Positions 6,558-14,613 of a stretch of DNA of 16,233 nt are shown here, piece after piece. The notes under the pieces are model-generated. The model saw only the letters and a program-made list of their open reading frames with translations. It did no database searches and was not told the origin of the DNA. The position numbers and the translations under genes are program-made. Source of the stretch: JAVKFY01 sp040223615 (GTDB lineage: Bacteria; Pseudomonadota; Alphaproteobacteria; GCA-2731375); the NCBI GenBank assembly GCA_040223615.1, contig JAVKFY010000001.1:1-16233 (forward strand), read 5' to 3'. The stretch's first letter is position 1. Every line of letters begins with the position of its first letter.

Positions 6558-7756
6558 CCGGCGGCCGCCTCCAGCGCCGCGACGCCGGGCAGGGTCTTGC
6601 CCTCCAGCCATTCCAGGAAGGCGCCGCCGGCGGTCGAGACGTAGCTCAACTGGTCGCCGACGCCGGCCGCGTTCACCGCCGCCACGGTGTCGCCGCCGCC
6701 GGCAACCGAGGTCAAGCCGCCGGCCTGGGTCAGGCGGGCGGCCTCCCTGGCAATGGCCAGCGTGGCGACGTCGAAGGGCGGTGTCTCGAAGGCGCCGAGC
6801 GGGCCGTTCCAGACCAGCGTCTTGCACTGCCCCAGCCGTTCCTTCAGGTCGAGCACCGCGCGCGGACCGACGTCGAGGATCATCATCTCGTCCGGCGCCT
6901 TCTCCACCACGATGGTGGCCGTGTCGACGTTGGGCTTCAGCGCCGTGGCAACCACCACGTCGGGCGGCAGCACGATGGCGCAGCCGGCGGTCTCGGCCTT
7001 GGCCATGATCGCGCGGGCCTGATCGGCGAGGTCGGGCTCGCACAGCGAGGTGCCGACGTTGATGCCTTGCGCGTGCAGGAATGTGTTGGCCATGCCGCCG
7101 CCGATGACGAGGTGGTCGACCCGGTCGACCAGGTGGCCCAGCACGGCCAGCTTGGTGGAGACCTTGGCGCCGCCGACGATCGCCATCACCGGGCGTTTCG
7201 GATCGCCTAGCGCGGCCTGCAGCGCCTCCAGCTCGGCCTGCATGGCGCGGCCAGCCAGCGCCGGCAGGCAGCGCGCGATCGCGTCGGTCGAGGCATGGGC
7301 GCGATGTGCGCAGGAGAAGGCGTCGTTGATGTAGACGTCGCCCAGCTCGGCTAGCGCGGCGGCGAAGTCGCTGTCGTTGGCTTCCTCGCCGGCGTGGTAG
7401 CGCAGGTTCTCCAGCAGGGCGACCCCGCCAGGGCCGAGCGCGTCGACCACCGCCTTGGCCTCGGCGCCGATGCAGTCCTCGGCGAAGGTCGGCCTGGTGC
7501 CGAGCGCGGCGGCCAGCGCGTCGCGCACCGGCGCCAGGCTCATCTCCGGCACCCGCTTGCCCTTGGGCCGGCCGAAGTGCGACATCAGCACCACGCGGGC
7601 GCCGGCCTCGCGCAGCGCGCGCACGGTCGGCACCAGCCGCTCTATGCGGGTCGCATCGGTGACTACGCCATCCTTGAGCGGCACGTTGAGGTCGACGCGC
7701 ACCAGCACGCGCCGGCCATCCAGCGCCATGTCGTCCAGGGTGTGGAAGCGCGCCAT
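6554..7756 (-). CDS. pgk: Phosphoglycerate kinase
   Basis: A 400-aa cytoplasmic enzyme transferring phosphate between 1,3-bisphosphoglycerate and ADP. It has the full family length and all signatures: RVDLNVP (20-26) and MSHFGRPKG (58-66) for the phosphoglycerate site, LLENLRYHAGEE (114-125), IVGGAKVSTKL (193-203), the hinge VWNGPLGAFE (315-324), and the nucleotide loop SVAGGGDTVAAV (350-361). The last of these has Thr where many enzymes have GGGDS, a common variant. The ATG at 7756 follows the gap stop by 13 bases and its own stop overlaps the next start by 4 bases, so it is inside an operon. Confidence 0.98.
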   Translation of the reverse strand: MARFHTLDDMALDGRRVLVRVDLNVPLKDGVVTDATRIERLVPTVRALREAGARVVLMSHFGRPKGKRVPEMSLAPVRDALAAALGTRPTFAEDCIGAEAKAVVDALGPGGVALLENLRYHAGEEANDSDFAAALAELGDVYINDAFSCAHRAHASTDAIARCLPALAGRAMQAELEALQAALGDPKRPVMAIVGGAKVSTKLAVLGHLVDRVDHLVIGGGMANTFLHAQGINVGTSLCEPDLADQARAIMAKAETAGCAIVLPPDVVVATALKPNVDTATIVVEKAPDEMMILDVGPRAVLDLKERLGQCKTLVWNGPLGAFETPPFDVATLAIAREAARLTQAGGLTSVAGGGDTVAAVNAAGVGDQLSYVSTAGGAFLEWLEGKTLPGVAALEAAAG

Positions 7757-7769
7757 CGCGCGGTCAGTC

Positions 7770-8780
<1,011 letters not shown>

Positions 8781-8801
8781 GTTGTTCCTCCGTGGGGTAG
8801 T

Positions 8802-10799
8802 TTACTGGGCACGCGCGGCGAGCAGCCGGCGTGCCTCGCTGGCGACACTTGCCGCGGTAATCCCGAAATGTTCGTAGAGCTGGCCGGCCGGCGCCGAGGC
8901 GCCGAAGCCGTCCATGCCGACAAAACCGCCATCGGTGCCGACGAAACGCTCCCAACCCATGCGCATGCCGGCCTCGACCGCCACGCGCACCGTCGTGGGG
9001 CGCAGGATCGCATCGCGATAGTCGGCCGGCTGCTGCGCAAACAGCTCCCAGCTCGGCACCGAGATGACCCGGGTCGGGTGGCCGTCGGCCTGCAGCAGGT
9101 CGCGGGCCGCGGCGGCGGTGCCGACTTCCGAACCGGTGGCGAACAGGGTCACCGCCGGCTCGCCGTCGGCGGCAATGATCTCGTAGGCGCCACGGGCGCT
9201 GCGGTTCTCCGCGAAGGGCGCGTTGCGCAGCCGCGGCACGCCCTGGCGGGTCAGCGCCAGCACCGCCGGGCCGTCGTGGTTGTTCAACGCCAGTTCCCAG
9301 CACTCGGCGACCTCGATGGCATCGGCCGGGCGGAACACGCGCAGGTTCGGGACCGCGCGCAGCGCGGCCAGGTGCTCCACCGGCTGGTGCGTCGGCCCGT
9401 CCTCGCCCAGGCCGATGGAATCGTGCGTCATCACATAGACGACGCGGATGCCCATCAGCGCGGAGAGCCGGATCGCCGGGCGGCAATAGTCGGTGAACAC
9501 CAGGAAGGTGCCGCCGAACGGGATCACGCCCTTGTGCAGCGCCATGCCGTTCATCGCCGCGGCCATCGCATGCTCGCGCACGCCGTAGAACACGTAGCGG
9601 CCGCCGTAATTGTCGGCGGCCACCGGCGCGACATTCTCGGCGCGGGTCAGGTTCGAGCCGGTGAGGTCGGCGGAGCCGCCCAGCAGGGTCGGCAGCGCCG
9701 GCGCGATCTCGCTCAGCAGGTTGCCGGACGACTGCCGTGTCGCCACCGCCTTGTCGACGCTCAGCTGGGCTTCCTTGAACGCCTGCATCGGCGCCTGCAG
9801 CGCCGCGGCGACGTCGCCGGCGATGGCGTCCTGGAACGCCTGGCGCTGGTCGTCGGCGTCCAGGCGGTCCTGCCAGGCCTGGCGGTCGGCCTCGCCGCGG
9901 GCGCCGAACGCGCGCCAGGTGGCGGCGATCGGCTCGGGAATCTCGAACGGGCCGGCGCTCCAGCCGAGCGCGGCGCGGGTGCCCTCGATCTCTTCGTCGC
10001 CGAGCGGGGCGCCATGCGCGCTCGCCTTGTCCTGCTTGGTCGGCGCGCCGAATCCGATATGCGTCTTGCAGGCAATCAGGGTCGGCCGGTCGCTGCCGTG
10101 GGCGCGCCGAATCGCGGCGGCGACCGCATCCTGGTCGTGGCCGTCGACCGCGTCGGTGGCCCAGCCGTAGCTCTCGAAGCGCATGCGGGCGTCATCGGAG
10201 CAGGACAGTTCGGTGCCGCCGTCAATGGTGATGCCGTTGTCGTCGAACAGCACGATCAGCTTGTTGAGCTTCAGGTGACCCGCGAACGACGCGGCCTCGT
10301 GGCTGATGCCTTCCATCAGGCAACCGTCGCCGGCGATGACATAGGTGCGGTGATCGACCAGCGAGTCCCCGAAGCGGTGGTTCATGAGTCGCTCGGCCAG
10401 CGCCATGCCGACGGCGTTGGCGATGCCCTGGCCCAGCGGGCCGGTGGTGGTCTCGATGCCGGCGCCGTGGCCGTATTCGGGATGGCCCGCGGTCTTCGCG
10501 CCGAATTGGCGGAAGTTGCGCAACTCGTCCATCGGGAAGTCGGCGTAACCGGTCAGGTGGAGCAGCCCATAGAGCAGCATCGAGCCGTGGCCGGCCGAAA
10601 GTACGAACCGATCTCTGTCAGGCCAATCAGGGTGTTGTGCGTCGAACTTGAGAAATTTAGTGAACAACACCGTGGCCACGTCGGCCATGCCCATCGGCAT
10701 GCCGGGGTGGCCGGATTTGGCGGCCTGCACGGCGTCCATGGCGAGCGCGCGCAGGGCGTTGGCGAGTTCGGCGGGGCTGGCCCGGTCCGCTGCCGTCAT
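8802..10799 (-). CDS. tkt: Transketolase
   Basis: A 665-aa TPP- and Mg-dependent enzyme moving two-carbon ketol units in the pentose phosphate and Calvin pathways. Domains in order: the TPP-binding N-terminal domain with His31 (KSGHPGMPMG), His71 (SAGHGS), GDG at 157-159 and Asn188 (FDDNGITIDG); the pyrimidine-binding domain with the catalytic Glu409 in YGVREHAMAAAMNGMA and GEDGPTHQPVEH (465-476); then the C-terminal domain. It is first of the minus-strand run and so probably sets its expression. The leader sequence upstream of the ATG shows only a weak GGA Shine-Dalgarno. Codons near 10640-10670 (FTKFLKF) are noticeably AT-rich against the surroundings. Confidence 0.97.
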   Translation of the reverse strand: MTAADRASPAELANALRALAMDAVQAAKSGHPGMPMGMADVATVLFTKFLKFDAQHPDWPDRDRFVLSAGHGSMLLYGLLHLTGYADFPMDELRNFRQFGAKTAGHPEYGHGAGIETTTGPLGQGIANAVGMALAERLMNHRFGDSLVDHRTYVIAGDGCLMEGISHEAASFAGHLKLNKLIVLFDDNGITIDGGTELSCSDDARMRFESYGWATDAVDGHDQDAVAAAIRRAHGSDRPTLIACKTHIGFGAPTKQDKASAHGAPLGDEEIEGTRAALGWSAGPFEIPEPIAATWRAFGARGEADRQAWQDRLDADDQRQAFQDAIAGDVAAALQAPMQAFKEAQLSVDKAVATRQSSGNLLSEIAPALPTLLGGSADLTGSNLTRAENVAPVAADNYGGRYVFYGVREHAMAAAMNGMALHKGVIPFGGTFLVFTDYCRPAIRLSALMGIRVVYVMTHDSIGLGEDGPTHQPVEHLAALRAVPNLRVFRPADAIEVAECWELALNNHDGPAVLALTRQGVPRLRNAPFAENRSARGAYEIIAADGEPAVTLFATGSEVGTAAAARDLLQADGHPTRVISVPSWELFAQQPADYRDAILRPTTVRVAVEAGMRMGWERFVGTDGGFVGMDGFGASAPAGQLYEHFGITAASVASEARRLLAARAQ

Positions 10800-10913
10800 G
10801 CGTGGGTGTCCAAGTTCTGCTGACCGTCTCTATCGCTGGCCGGCCCGGGGGCGCGGGCGCCTGAGGTATCCTACGGAATGCGGCCGCAACATGCCGACGC
10901 GACACGCCGTCGT

Positions 10914-10935
10914 CAACGCCTGTCGTCCGGCGTTG
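10914..10935. repeat. Inverted repeat between the tkt and zauP-like/zapA promoters
   Basis: CAACGCC (10914-10920), 8 bases, GGCGTTG (10929-10935): a perfect 7-bp inverted repeat. It is centred in the 225-base gap between divergent tkt and the zauP-like gene and ends 9 bases before the -35 element of the latter. The position and 15-bp half-site spacing fit a dimeric regulator site, but no known consensus is matched. The rest of the gap holds the leader of tkt, for which I could not find a convincing promoter. Confidence 0.35.
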
Positions 10936-10944
10936 CCGGCTTGG

Positions 10945-10974
10945 TTGACGTTGGCCCGCTTGCCGCTTTATGCT
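10945..10974 (+). promoter_or_regulatory. Predicted promoter of the zauP-like/zapA operon
   Basis: TTGACG (10945-10950), an 18-base spacer and TATGCT (10969-10974) form a good housekeeping promoter, with the ATG about 45 bases after the expected start site. The -35 matches consensus at five of six positions allowing for the last C/A pair variation. It may also drive the downstream 6S RNA and the two following genes. Confidence 0.5.
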
Positions 10975-11024
10975 CCGCGCGAGTTGGGGCGCCTAAGTCC
11001 CGCTGAGGGCAAAGAATTTCGCGT

Positions 11025-11327
11025 ATGGCCAAACTCGACAAAGCGACCGAGCGGCTGGCCGCGGCGATCGACCGGCTCGAAGGCGCGCTGGCCAAGCCGG
11101 CGCCGAAGAAGGGCGGCGGCGCAGCAGGACAGGCCGACCTGTTCGGCGCCGACGAATCTGCCGCGCTGCGCAAACAGCTTGACGCACTCGCCGTCGAGCG
11201 CGATGGACTGCGCGAGGAACTGGACGCGGCGAGAGCGGAAAACGGCAAGCTGCAGATACTCACTGCGGAGCTTTCCAGCGGCCTCGATTCCGCCATCGGC
11301 GAACTCAAGACGGTGCTGGACGAGTAG
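11025..11327 (+). CDS. zauP: Coiled-coil protein upstream of zapA (ZauP-like / DUF4164-like)
   Basis: A 100-aa helical protein. Residues 3-24 (LDKATERLAAAIDRLEGAL) and about 44-99 show heptad-like Leu/Ala spacing typical of coiled coil, separated by a Lys/Gly-rich linker (KPAPKKGGGAAGQADLF). It lies directly before zapA with one base between its stop and the zapA ATG. In Caulobacter the small coiled-coil protein encoded at this place, ZauP, binds ZapA and helps focus the FtsZ ring; the same arrangement and build suggest the same role. The name rests on position and composition, not on a residue-level match I could verify. The upstream Shine-Dalgarno is poor. Confidence 0.75.
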   Translation: MAKLDKATERLAAAIDRLEGALAKPAPKKGGGAAGQADLFGADESAALRKQLDALAVERDGLREELDAARAENGKLQILTAELSSGLDSAIGELKTVLDE

Positions 11328-11328
11328 C

Positions 11329-11670
11329 ATGGCGCAACTCTCAGTCAAGGTGAACGGACGCGACTATGGCATTGCCTGCGCTGACGGCGAGGAGAACCAC
11401 GTCAGCCAGCTCGCGGCCTATCTCGACAGTCGGGTGAAGGAAGTCGTCGATCAGGTCGGCCAGGTCGGCGAGATGCAGATCATGCTGATGACCGCGCTGA
11501 ATATCGCCGACGATCTATCCGGCGCGGTCAGCGCGCTGGAGGACATACAGAGCGCCGGCGGCGCGACGCCCGAGGCGGTGCCGGCGGCCGACGACGGCGA
11601 GGCCGCGAAGGCGCTCGATGCGCTGGCCGCGCGACTTGAGCGTATTGCCGCGAGCCTGGAGAAACCCTAA
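11329..11670 (+). CDS. zapA: Cell division protein ZapA
   Basis: A 113-aa FtsZ-binding protein that cross-links FtsZ filaments at midcell. The N-terminal globular domain begins with AQLSVKVNGRDYGIAC, as in the family, followed by EENHVSQLAAYLDSRVKEV, the MLMTALNIADDL helix (52-63) and a long C-terminal helix for dimer/tetramer formation. An acidic Ala/Pro/Asp-rich insertion at about 77-92 interrupts the last helix. Typical length is about 100-120 aa. It is translationally close to the coiled-coil gene before it and is followed by the 6S RNA candidate, an order conserved across proteobacteria. Confidence 0.93.
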   Translation: MAQLSVKVNGRDYGIACADGEENHVSQLAAYLDSRVKEVVDQVGQVGEMQIMLMTALNIADDLSGAVSALEDIQSAGGATPEAVPAADDGEAAKALDALAARLERIAASLEKP

Positions 11671-11679
11671 GTAGGTCGC

Positions 11680-11822
11680 GACGGGTTTCTGCGGAGTGCG
11701 TCAGCCATAAGCATGTCCCTGGGCCAATAACGTCTGAATGGGAGCTGTCTCTGGCAGGATCGTGGTCTTGTTACGCGGCGCCCACCTGCTTATGCAGGCC
11801 TCAGTCGACAGTTAAAGGGCAA
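11680..11822 (+). ncRNA. ssrS: 6S RNA candidate (SsrS)
   Basis: The 160-base gap between zapA and the 5-formyl-THF cyclo-ligase gene is the classic place of 6S RNA, which binds RNA polymerase holoenzyme by mimicking an open promoter. A long-range stem joins CATAAGCA (11706-11713) with TGCTTATG (11787-11794). Inside it GGGC (11721-11724) pairs with GCCC (11780-11783), then TAAC (11728-11731) with GTTA (11770-11773), giving a rod with internal loops. A local hairpin CCTGC-TTAT-GCAGG (11785-11798) competes with the long stem. I did not find a clean terminal stem, so the ends are approximate. Position and rod fold support the call; no covariance search was possible. Confidence 0.7.
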
Positions 11823-11830
11823 CGGCTCAC

Positions 11831-12418
11831 GTGGTCCCGTCATCTACGCCCCCCGATCTAGTTGAAGCGAAGCGGCGGCTGCGCCTGGAGATGCGCCGGC
11901 GTCGCGAGGCGCTGGCCGAAGCTGGTGCCGGTGCCAGGGCGGCCGCCATCCTGCTGGAGACCTTTCTGCGGCCCGGCGACGTGGTCGCGGTGTTCTGGTC
12001 GATCGGCGACGAGCTCGACACCGCGCCGTTGCGCGCCGGCCTGATCGAACGCGGCCATGACATCGCGCTGCCGGTGGTGGTCGGGCGCGGCCAGCCGCTG
12101 GCGCTGCGGGCCTGGCGGCCAGGCGACGCGATGGCGTCGGGGCCGTTCGGCATCCAGGAGCCACTGGCGGCGGCGCCGGCGCTGCAACCGACGCTGATCG
12201 TGGTGCCGTTCCTGGCGGTCAACCGGCGCGGCTATCGTCTGGGCTATGGCGGCGGCTACTATGACCGGACCATCGCCGGCCTGCCGGCGGCACGGACCGT
12301 CGGCTGGGGCTATGCCGGCCAGGTCATCGACAGGTTGCCGACCGGGCCGAACGACCAGGCGGTCGACGCGGTGGTGACCGAGGCCGGCTGGTTCGTCACC
12401 GAAGAAAGGGAGAGTTGA
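11831..12418 (+). CDS. ygfA: 5-formyltetrahydrofolate cyclo-ligase
   Basis: A 195-aa ATP-dependent enzyme turning 5-formyl-THF into 5,10-methenyl-THF, salvaging a folate storage form. Family signatures: basic N-terminal helix AKRRLRLEMRRRREAL, VFWSIGDELDT (54-64) with Glu61 in the folate site, GPFGIQEP (104-111), IVVPFLAVNRRGYRLGYGG and GGYYDR (141-146) forming the ATP/phosphate loop. The start codon is GTG at 11831, placed right after the 6S RNA candidate, as in E. coli ssrS-ygfA. The stop directly abuts the next start with no gap, so translation is coupled to the YmdB-like gene. Confidence 0.94.
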   Translation: MVPSSTPPDLVEAKRRLRLEMRRRREALAEAGAGARAAAILLETFLRPGDVVAVFWSIGDELDTAPLRAGLIERGHDIALPVVVGRGQPLALRAWRPGDAMASGPFGIQEPLAAAPALQPTLIVVPFLAVNRRGYRLGYGGGYYDRTIAGLPAARTVGWGYAGQVIDRLPTGPNDQAVDAVVTEAGWFVTEERES

Positions 12419-13252
12419 GTGCGCGTCGTTTATTTCGGTGACATAGTCGGTCGTTCCGCGCGCGAGGCGCTGTACGACAAGCTGCCGGCGATGCGCCAGG
12501 CGCTGGGTGCCGACTTCGTAGTGGTGAACGGCGAGAACGCGGCCAAGGGCTTCGGCATCACCGCGGATATCTGCGAGAAGCTCTACAACGCCGGCACCGA
12601 CGTGATCGTCACCGGCAACCACGTCTGGGGCCAGCGCGAGATCATCCCGACCATGGCGCAGGAGAAGCGGCTGCTGCGGCCGCTGAATTTCCCGCCCGGC
12701 ACGCCTGGGCGCGGCGCCGGCATCTTTCCCGCCGCCGGCGGTCGCAAGGTGATGGTGCTGCAAGTGCTGGGCAACGTGTTCATGGAGCCGATGGGCGACT
12801 GCTTCGTGCATGTCGAGCATGCGCTGAAGGACATCAGGCTGGGCCGCGACGCCGACTTCATCATGGTCGACGTGCACGCCGAGGCGACCAGCGAGAAGAT
12901 GACCTTCGGGCACCTGCTGGACGGCCGGGTGTCGATGGTGGTCGGCACGCATACCCACGTGCCGACGGCCGACACCATGATCCTGGCCGGCGGCACCGCC
13001 TATCAGTCCGACGTCGGCATGTGCGGCGACTACGACTCGATCATCGGGATGCAGAAGGAAGAGCCGATCCAGCGCTTCACCAAGAAGATGCCGGCCGGGC
13101 GCTTCGTGCCGGCGCTGGGCGAGGCCAGCCTGTGCGGCATCGTGGTGGAGACCGACGACGCCACCGGCCGCGCGGTGTGGGCCGAGCCGATCCGCGTCGG
13201 CGGCAAGCTCAGCCCGGCCTGGCCGAGCCGGGCCGAAGCGCTGCCCGCCTGA
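12419..13252 (+). CDS. TIGR00282-type metallophosphoesterase (YmdB-like)
   Basis: A 277-aa calcineurin-like phosphoesterase of the YmdB group; the Bacillus member hydrolyses 2',3'-cyclic nucleotides and affects sporulation/biofilm decisions. All metal ligands are visible: Asp8 (FGDIVGR), Glu39-Asn40 (VVNGENAAKGFG), Asn67-His68 (TGNHVWG), His153 (VDVHAEATSEK), His178 and His180 (GTHTHVPTAD). SDVGMCGDYDSIIGM (198-212) is a further family block. The GTG start begins right after the TGA of ygfA, behind a purine-rich GAAAGGGAGAG. The role in alphaproteobacteria is not established; pairing with the folate enzyme is a recurrent arrangement. A hairpin at 13273-13299 follows. Confidence 0.92.
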   Translation: MRVVYFGDIVGRSAREALYDKLPAMRQALGADFVVVNGENAAKGFGITADICEKLYNAGTDVIVTGNHVWGQREIIPTMAQEKRLLRPLNFPPGTPGRGAGIFPAAGGRKVMVLQVLGNVFMEPMGDCFVHVEHALKDIRLGRDADFIMVDVHAEATSEKMTFGHLLDGRVSMVVGTHTHVPTADTMILAGGTAYQSDVGMCGDYDSIIGMQKEEPIQRFTKKMPAGRFVPALGEASLCGIVVETDDATGRAVWAEPIRVGGKLSPAWPSRAEALPA

Positions 13253-13269
13253 GTTGTCTCCGTACAAGA

Positions 13270-13304
13270 TAACGCCCCGCGCCAGCCCGGCACGGGGCGA
13301 GAAT
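13270..13304 (-). terminator. Terminator hairpin between convergent genes
   Basis: On the minus strand CGCCCCG-TGCC, a 5-base loop and GGCG-CGGGGCG (13299-13273) make an 11-bp stem with one G-U pair, followed by TTATCTTGT, a modest U-rich tail. On the plus strand the same place has a C-A mismatch and no T-run, so it fits best as the terminator of the small minus-strand gene, perhaps also slowing transcription from the YmdB-like gene. Confidence 0.55.
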
Positions 13305-13345
13305 CAAGTTATGTGATGGCGGCCGGCGAACCGGCCGTGGGTCGC

Positions 13346-13615
13346 CTACTTGTAGACGCCGGCGATCTGCTTGGTCAGCGCCTGGGTCTGGTCGTGCATC
13401 TGGCGCGCCAGCTTGGCCAGCTCGGTCGCGGCGCTGGCGGCGCCGGCGCCGGTCTCGGCCGTCCACAGGGTGGCTTCCAGGGTGGAGAGGCAGCCCTGCA
13501 GGCTGCTCTCGCGCAACTCGCCAAGCGCGGTCTCGGCTTCCCGGGCGGCGGTCGCCCAGTCGGAGACGCTGCGGTTGTCGGTCTCTGCCACGAAATCGCT
13601 CATCGGTCGGTGCAC
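13346..13615 (-). CDS. Small helical protein of unknown function
   Basis: An 89-aa protein, almost entirely alpha-helical by composition: helices around SDWATAAREAETALGELR, SSLQGCLSTLEATLW and ATELAKLARQMHDQTQALTK, with single Cys at about residue 42 and no signal peptide or membrane span. The amphipathic Ala/Leu/Gln pattern and the tail resemble small phasin-like or coiled-coil proteins, but I cannot assign a family. The GTG at 13615 has AAGGA 8 bases upstream; an ATG at 13603 (85 aa) is a second choice with poorer spacing. It is transcribed toward the YmdB-like gene and ends before a hairpin terminator. A CtrA-type box lies 69-83 bases upstream of the GTG, which suggests cell-cycle control. 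Confidence 0.75.
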   Translation of the reverse strand: MHRPMSDFVAETDNRSVSDWATAAREAETALGELRESSLQGCLSTLEATLWTAETGAGAASAATELAKLARQMHDQTQALTKQIAGVYK

Positions 13616-13683
13616 CGTCCTGATCCTTCCATCGCATCGGCCCAGGTGGGCTTGCGGGTCGGATCAATTGTGCGCCCGACGGC

Positions 13684-13698
13684 TTAAAGAGGGCTTAA
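13684..13698. promoter_or_regulatory. CtrA-type binding box (TTAA-N7-TTAA)
   Basis: TTAA (13684-13687), exactly 7 bases, TTAA (13695-13698): the full consensus half-site pair of the alphaproteobacterial cell-cycle regulator CtrA. The half-sites sit within a longer direct repeat GGCTTAA (13681-13687 and 13692-13698), 11 bp apart. TTAA is very rare in this window. The box lies in the 239-base gap between the divergent small helical gene and yebC: 69 bases before the former's start, and 23 bases before the -35 predicted for yebC. Confidence 0.55.
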
Positions 13699-13720
13699 CG
13701 CGGCCATCCGCGCCGCAATG

Positions 13721-13749
13721 TTGCCATAAAGGTTGACTAGGGCTATGCC
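13721..13749 (+). promoter_or_regulatory. Predicted yebC promoter
   Basis: TTGCCA (13721-13726), a 17-base spacer and TATGCC (13744-13749). This would give a leader of about 100 bases to the yebC ATG at 13855. An overlapping TTGACT at 13733 has no -10 at proper distance. The promoter would serve yebC and possibly ruvCAB. Confidence 0.4.
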
Positions 13750-13854
13750 CTGCGCCGGAACACCAGATGTGGTATGGCTGCGCCTCGTCGCACGCCACAC
13801 CGTCATGCGAGATCAACCCACCGACGAACCGCACGAAACAGCCAGAACCGAGTC

Positions 13855-14604
13855 ATGGCCGGCCATTCACAATTCAAGAACATCATGTACCGCAAGGGCG
13901 CGCAGGATGCGAAGCGCGCCAAGCAGTTCACCAAGATCGCCAAGGAGATCACCGTGGCGGCCCGCCTGGGGCTGCCCGACCCGGCGGCGAATCCGCGCCT
14001 GCGTGCCGCGATCCAGGCCGGCCGCGCGATGAACATGCCGAACAACAATATCGACCGCGCGATCAAGCGCGCGATCGCCGGCGGCGATGGCGAGCAGCTT
14101 GAGGAGATTCGCTACGAGGGCTACGGGCCCGGCGGCGTGGCAGTGATCGTCGAGGCGCTGACCGACAACCGCAACCGCACCGCCTCGGAGGTGCGCACCG
14201 CGTTCAGCCGGCACGGCGGCAACCTGGGCGAGACCGGTTCGGTCGCGTTCATGTTCGACCGGGTCGGCCTGATCGAATATCCGGTCGACGTGGCCGAGCC
14301 GGACGCGATGTTCGAGGCCGCGGCGGAAGCCGGCGCCGACGACGTGGAGAGCGGCGAGGAGGTACATGCGATCTACTGCGCCGCCGACTCGCTGAACGAG
14401 GTGCGCGACGCGCTGGAGACCAAGTACGGCGAGGCGCAGACCGCGCGCCTGGAGTGGAAGCCGCAGAACCAGACCCCGGTCGACGAAGGCACGGCGGAGA
14501 CGCTGTTCAAGCTGCTGGAGGTGCTGGACGACAATGACGACGTGCAGCGCGTCGCGGCCAACTTCGACGTCTCCGACGAGGTGATGGCGAAGCTGAGCGC
14601 GTGA
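13855..14604 (+). CDS. yebC: YebC/PmpR/TACO1 family protein
   Basis: A 249-aa three-domain protein, normal length. The N-terminus MAGHSQFKNIMYRKGAQDA is a variant of the family's AGHSKWANIKHRK. Next come KQFTKIAKEITVAAR, NMPNNNIDRAIKRA (about 61-74), EEIRYEGYGPGGVAVIVE (about 83-100), the TDNRNRTASEVR loop, and GGNLGETGSVAFMF. The family was first called a transcription regulator; more recent work links YebC-type proteins and human TACO1 to translation of hard stretches such as polyproline, so the partner process is open. The frame reaches further upstream, but the ATG at 13855 gives the family start. It is 9-24 bases before ruvC, the usual proteobacterial neighbour. Confidence 0.95.
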   Translation: MAGHSQFKNIMYRKGAQDAKRAKQFTKIAKEITVAARLGLPDPAANPRLRAAIQAGRAMNMPNNNIDRAIKRAIAGGDGEQLEEIRYEGYGPGGVAVIVEALTDNRNRTASEVRTAFSRHGGNLGETGSVAFMFDRVGLIEYPVDVAEPDAMFEAAAEAGADDVESGEEVHAIYCAADSLNEVRDALETKYGEAQTARLEWKPQNQTPVDEGTAETLFKLLEVLDDNDDVQRVAANFDVSDEVMAKLSA

Positions 14605-14613
14605 GGCGGCAGC

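Noticed and set aside
10605..10680. AT-richer stretch near the start of tkt, possible foreign DNA
   Set aside because: It encodes conserved transketolase sequence in frame; local codon choice explains it and there are no mobile-element ends.
8868..10823. A 651-codon plus-strand open frame opposite tkt
   Set aside because: It is antisense to a clear transketolase. Its product is a His/Arg/Gly/Ala-rich string without motifs, as expected from third-position GC bias.
10868..10896. Promoter for tkt around TAGGAT
   Set aside because: The -10-like TAGGAT has no acceptable -35 at 16-18 bases (CGGCAT), so I did not call it.
10648..11670. A 340-codon frame ending as zapA, suggesting a longer ZapA
   Set aside because: The upstream part is antisense to tkt and out of frame with the coiled-coil gene. 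ZapA has its own ATG at 11329 and normal length.
11785..11798. Intrinsic terminator after zapA
   Set aside because: The 5-bp hairpin has no U-run after it and lies inside the 6S RNA candidate, where it makes better sense as an alternative fold.
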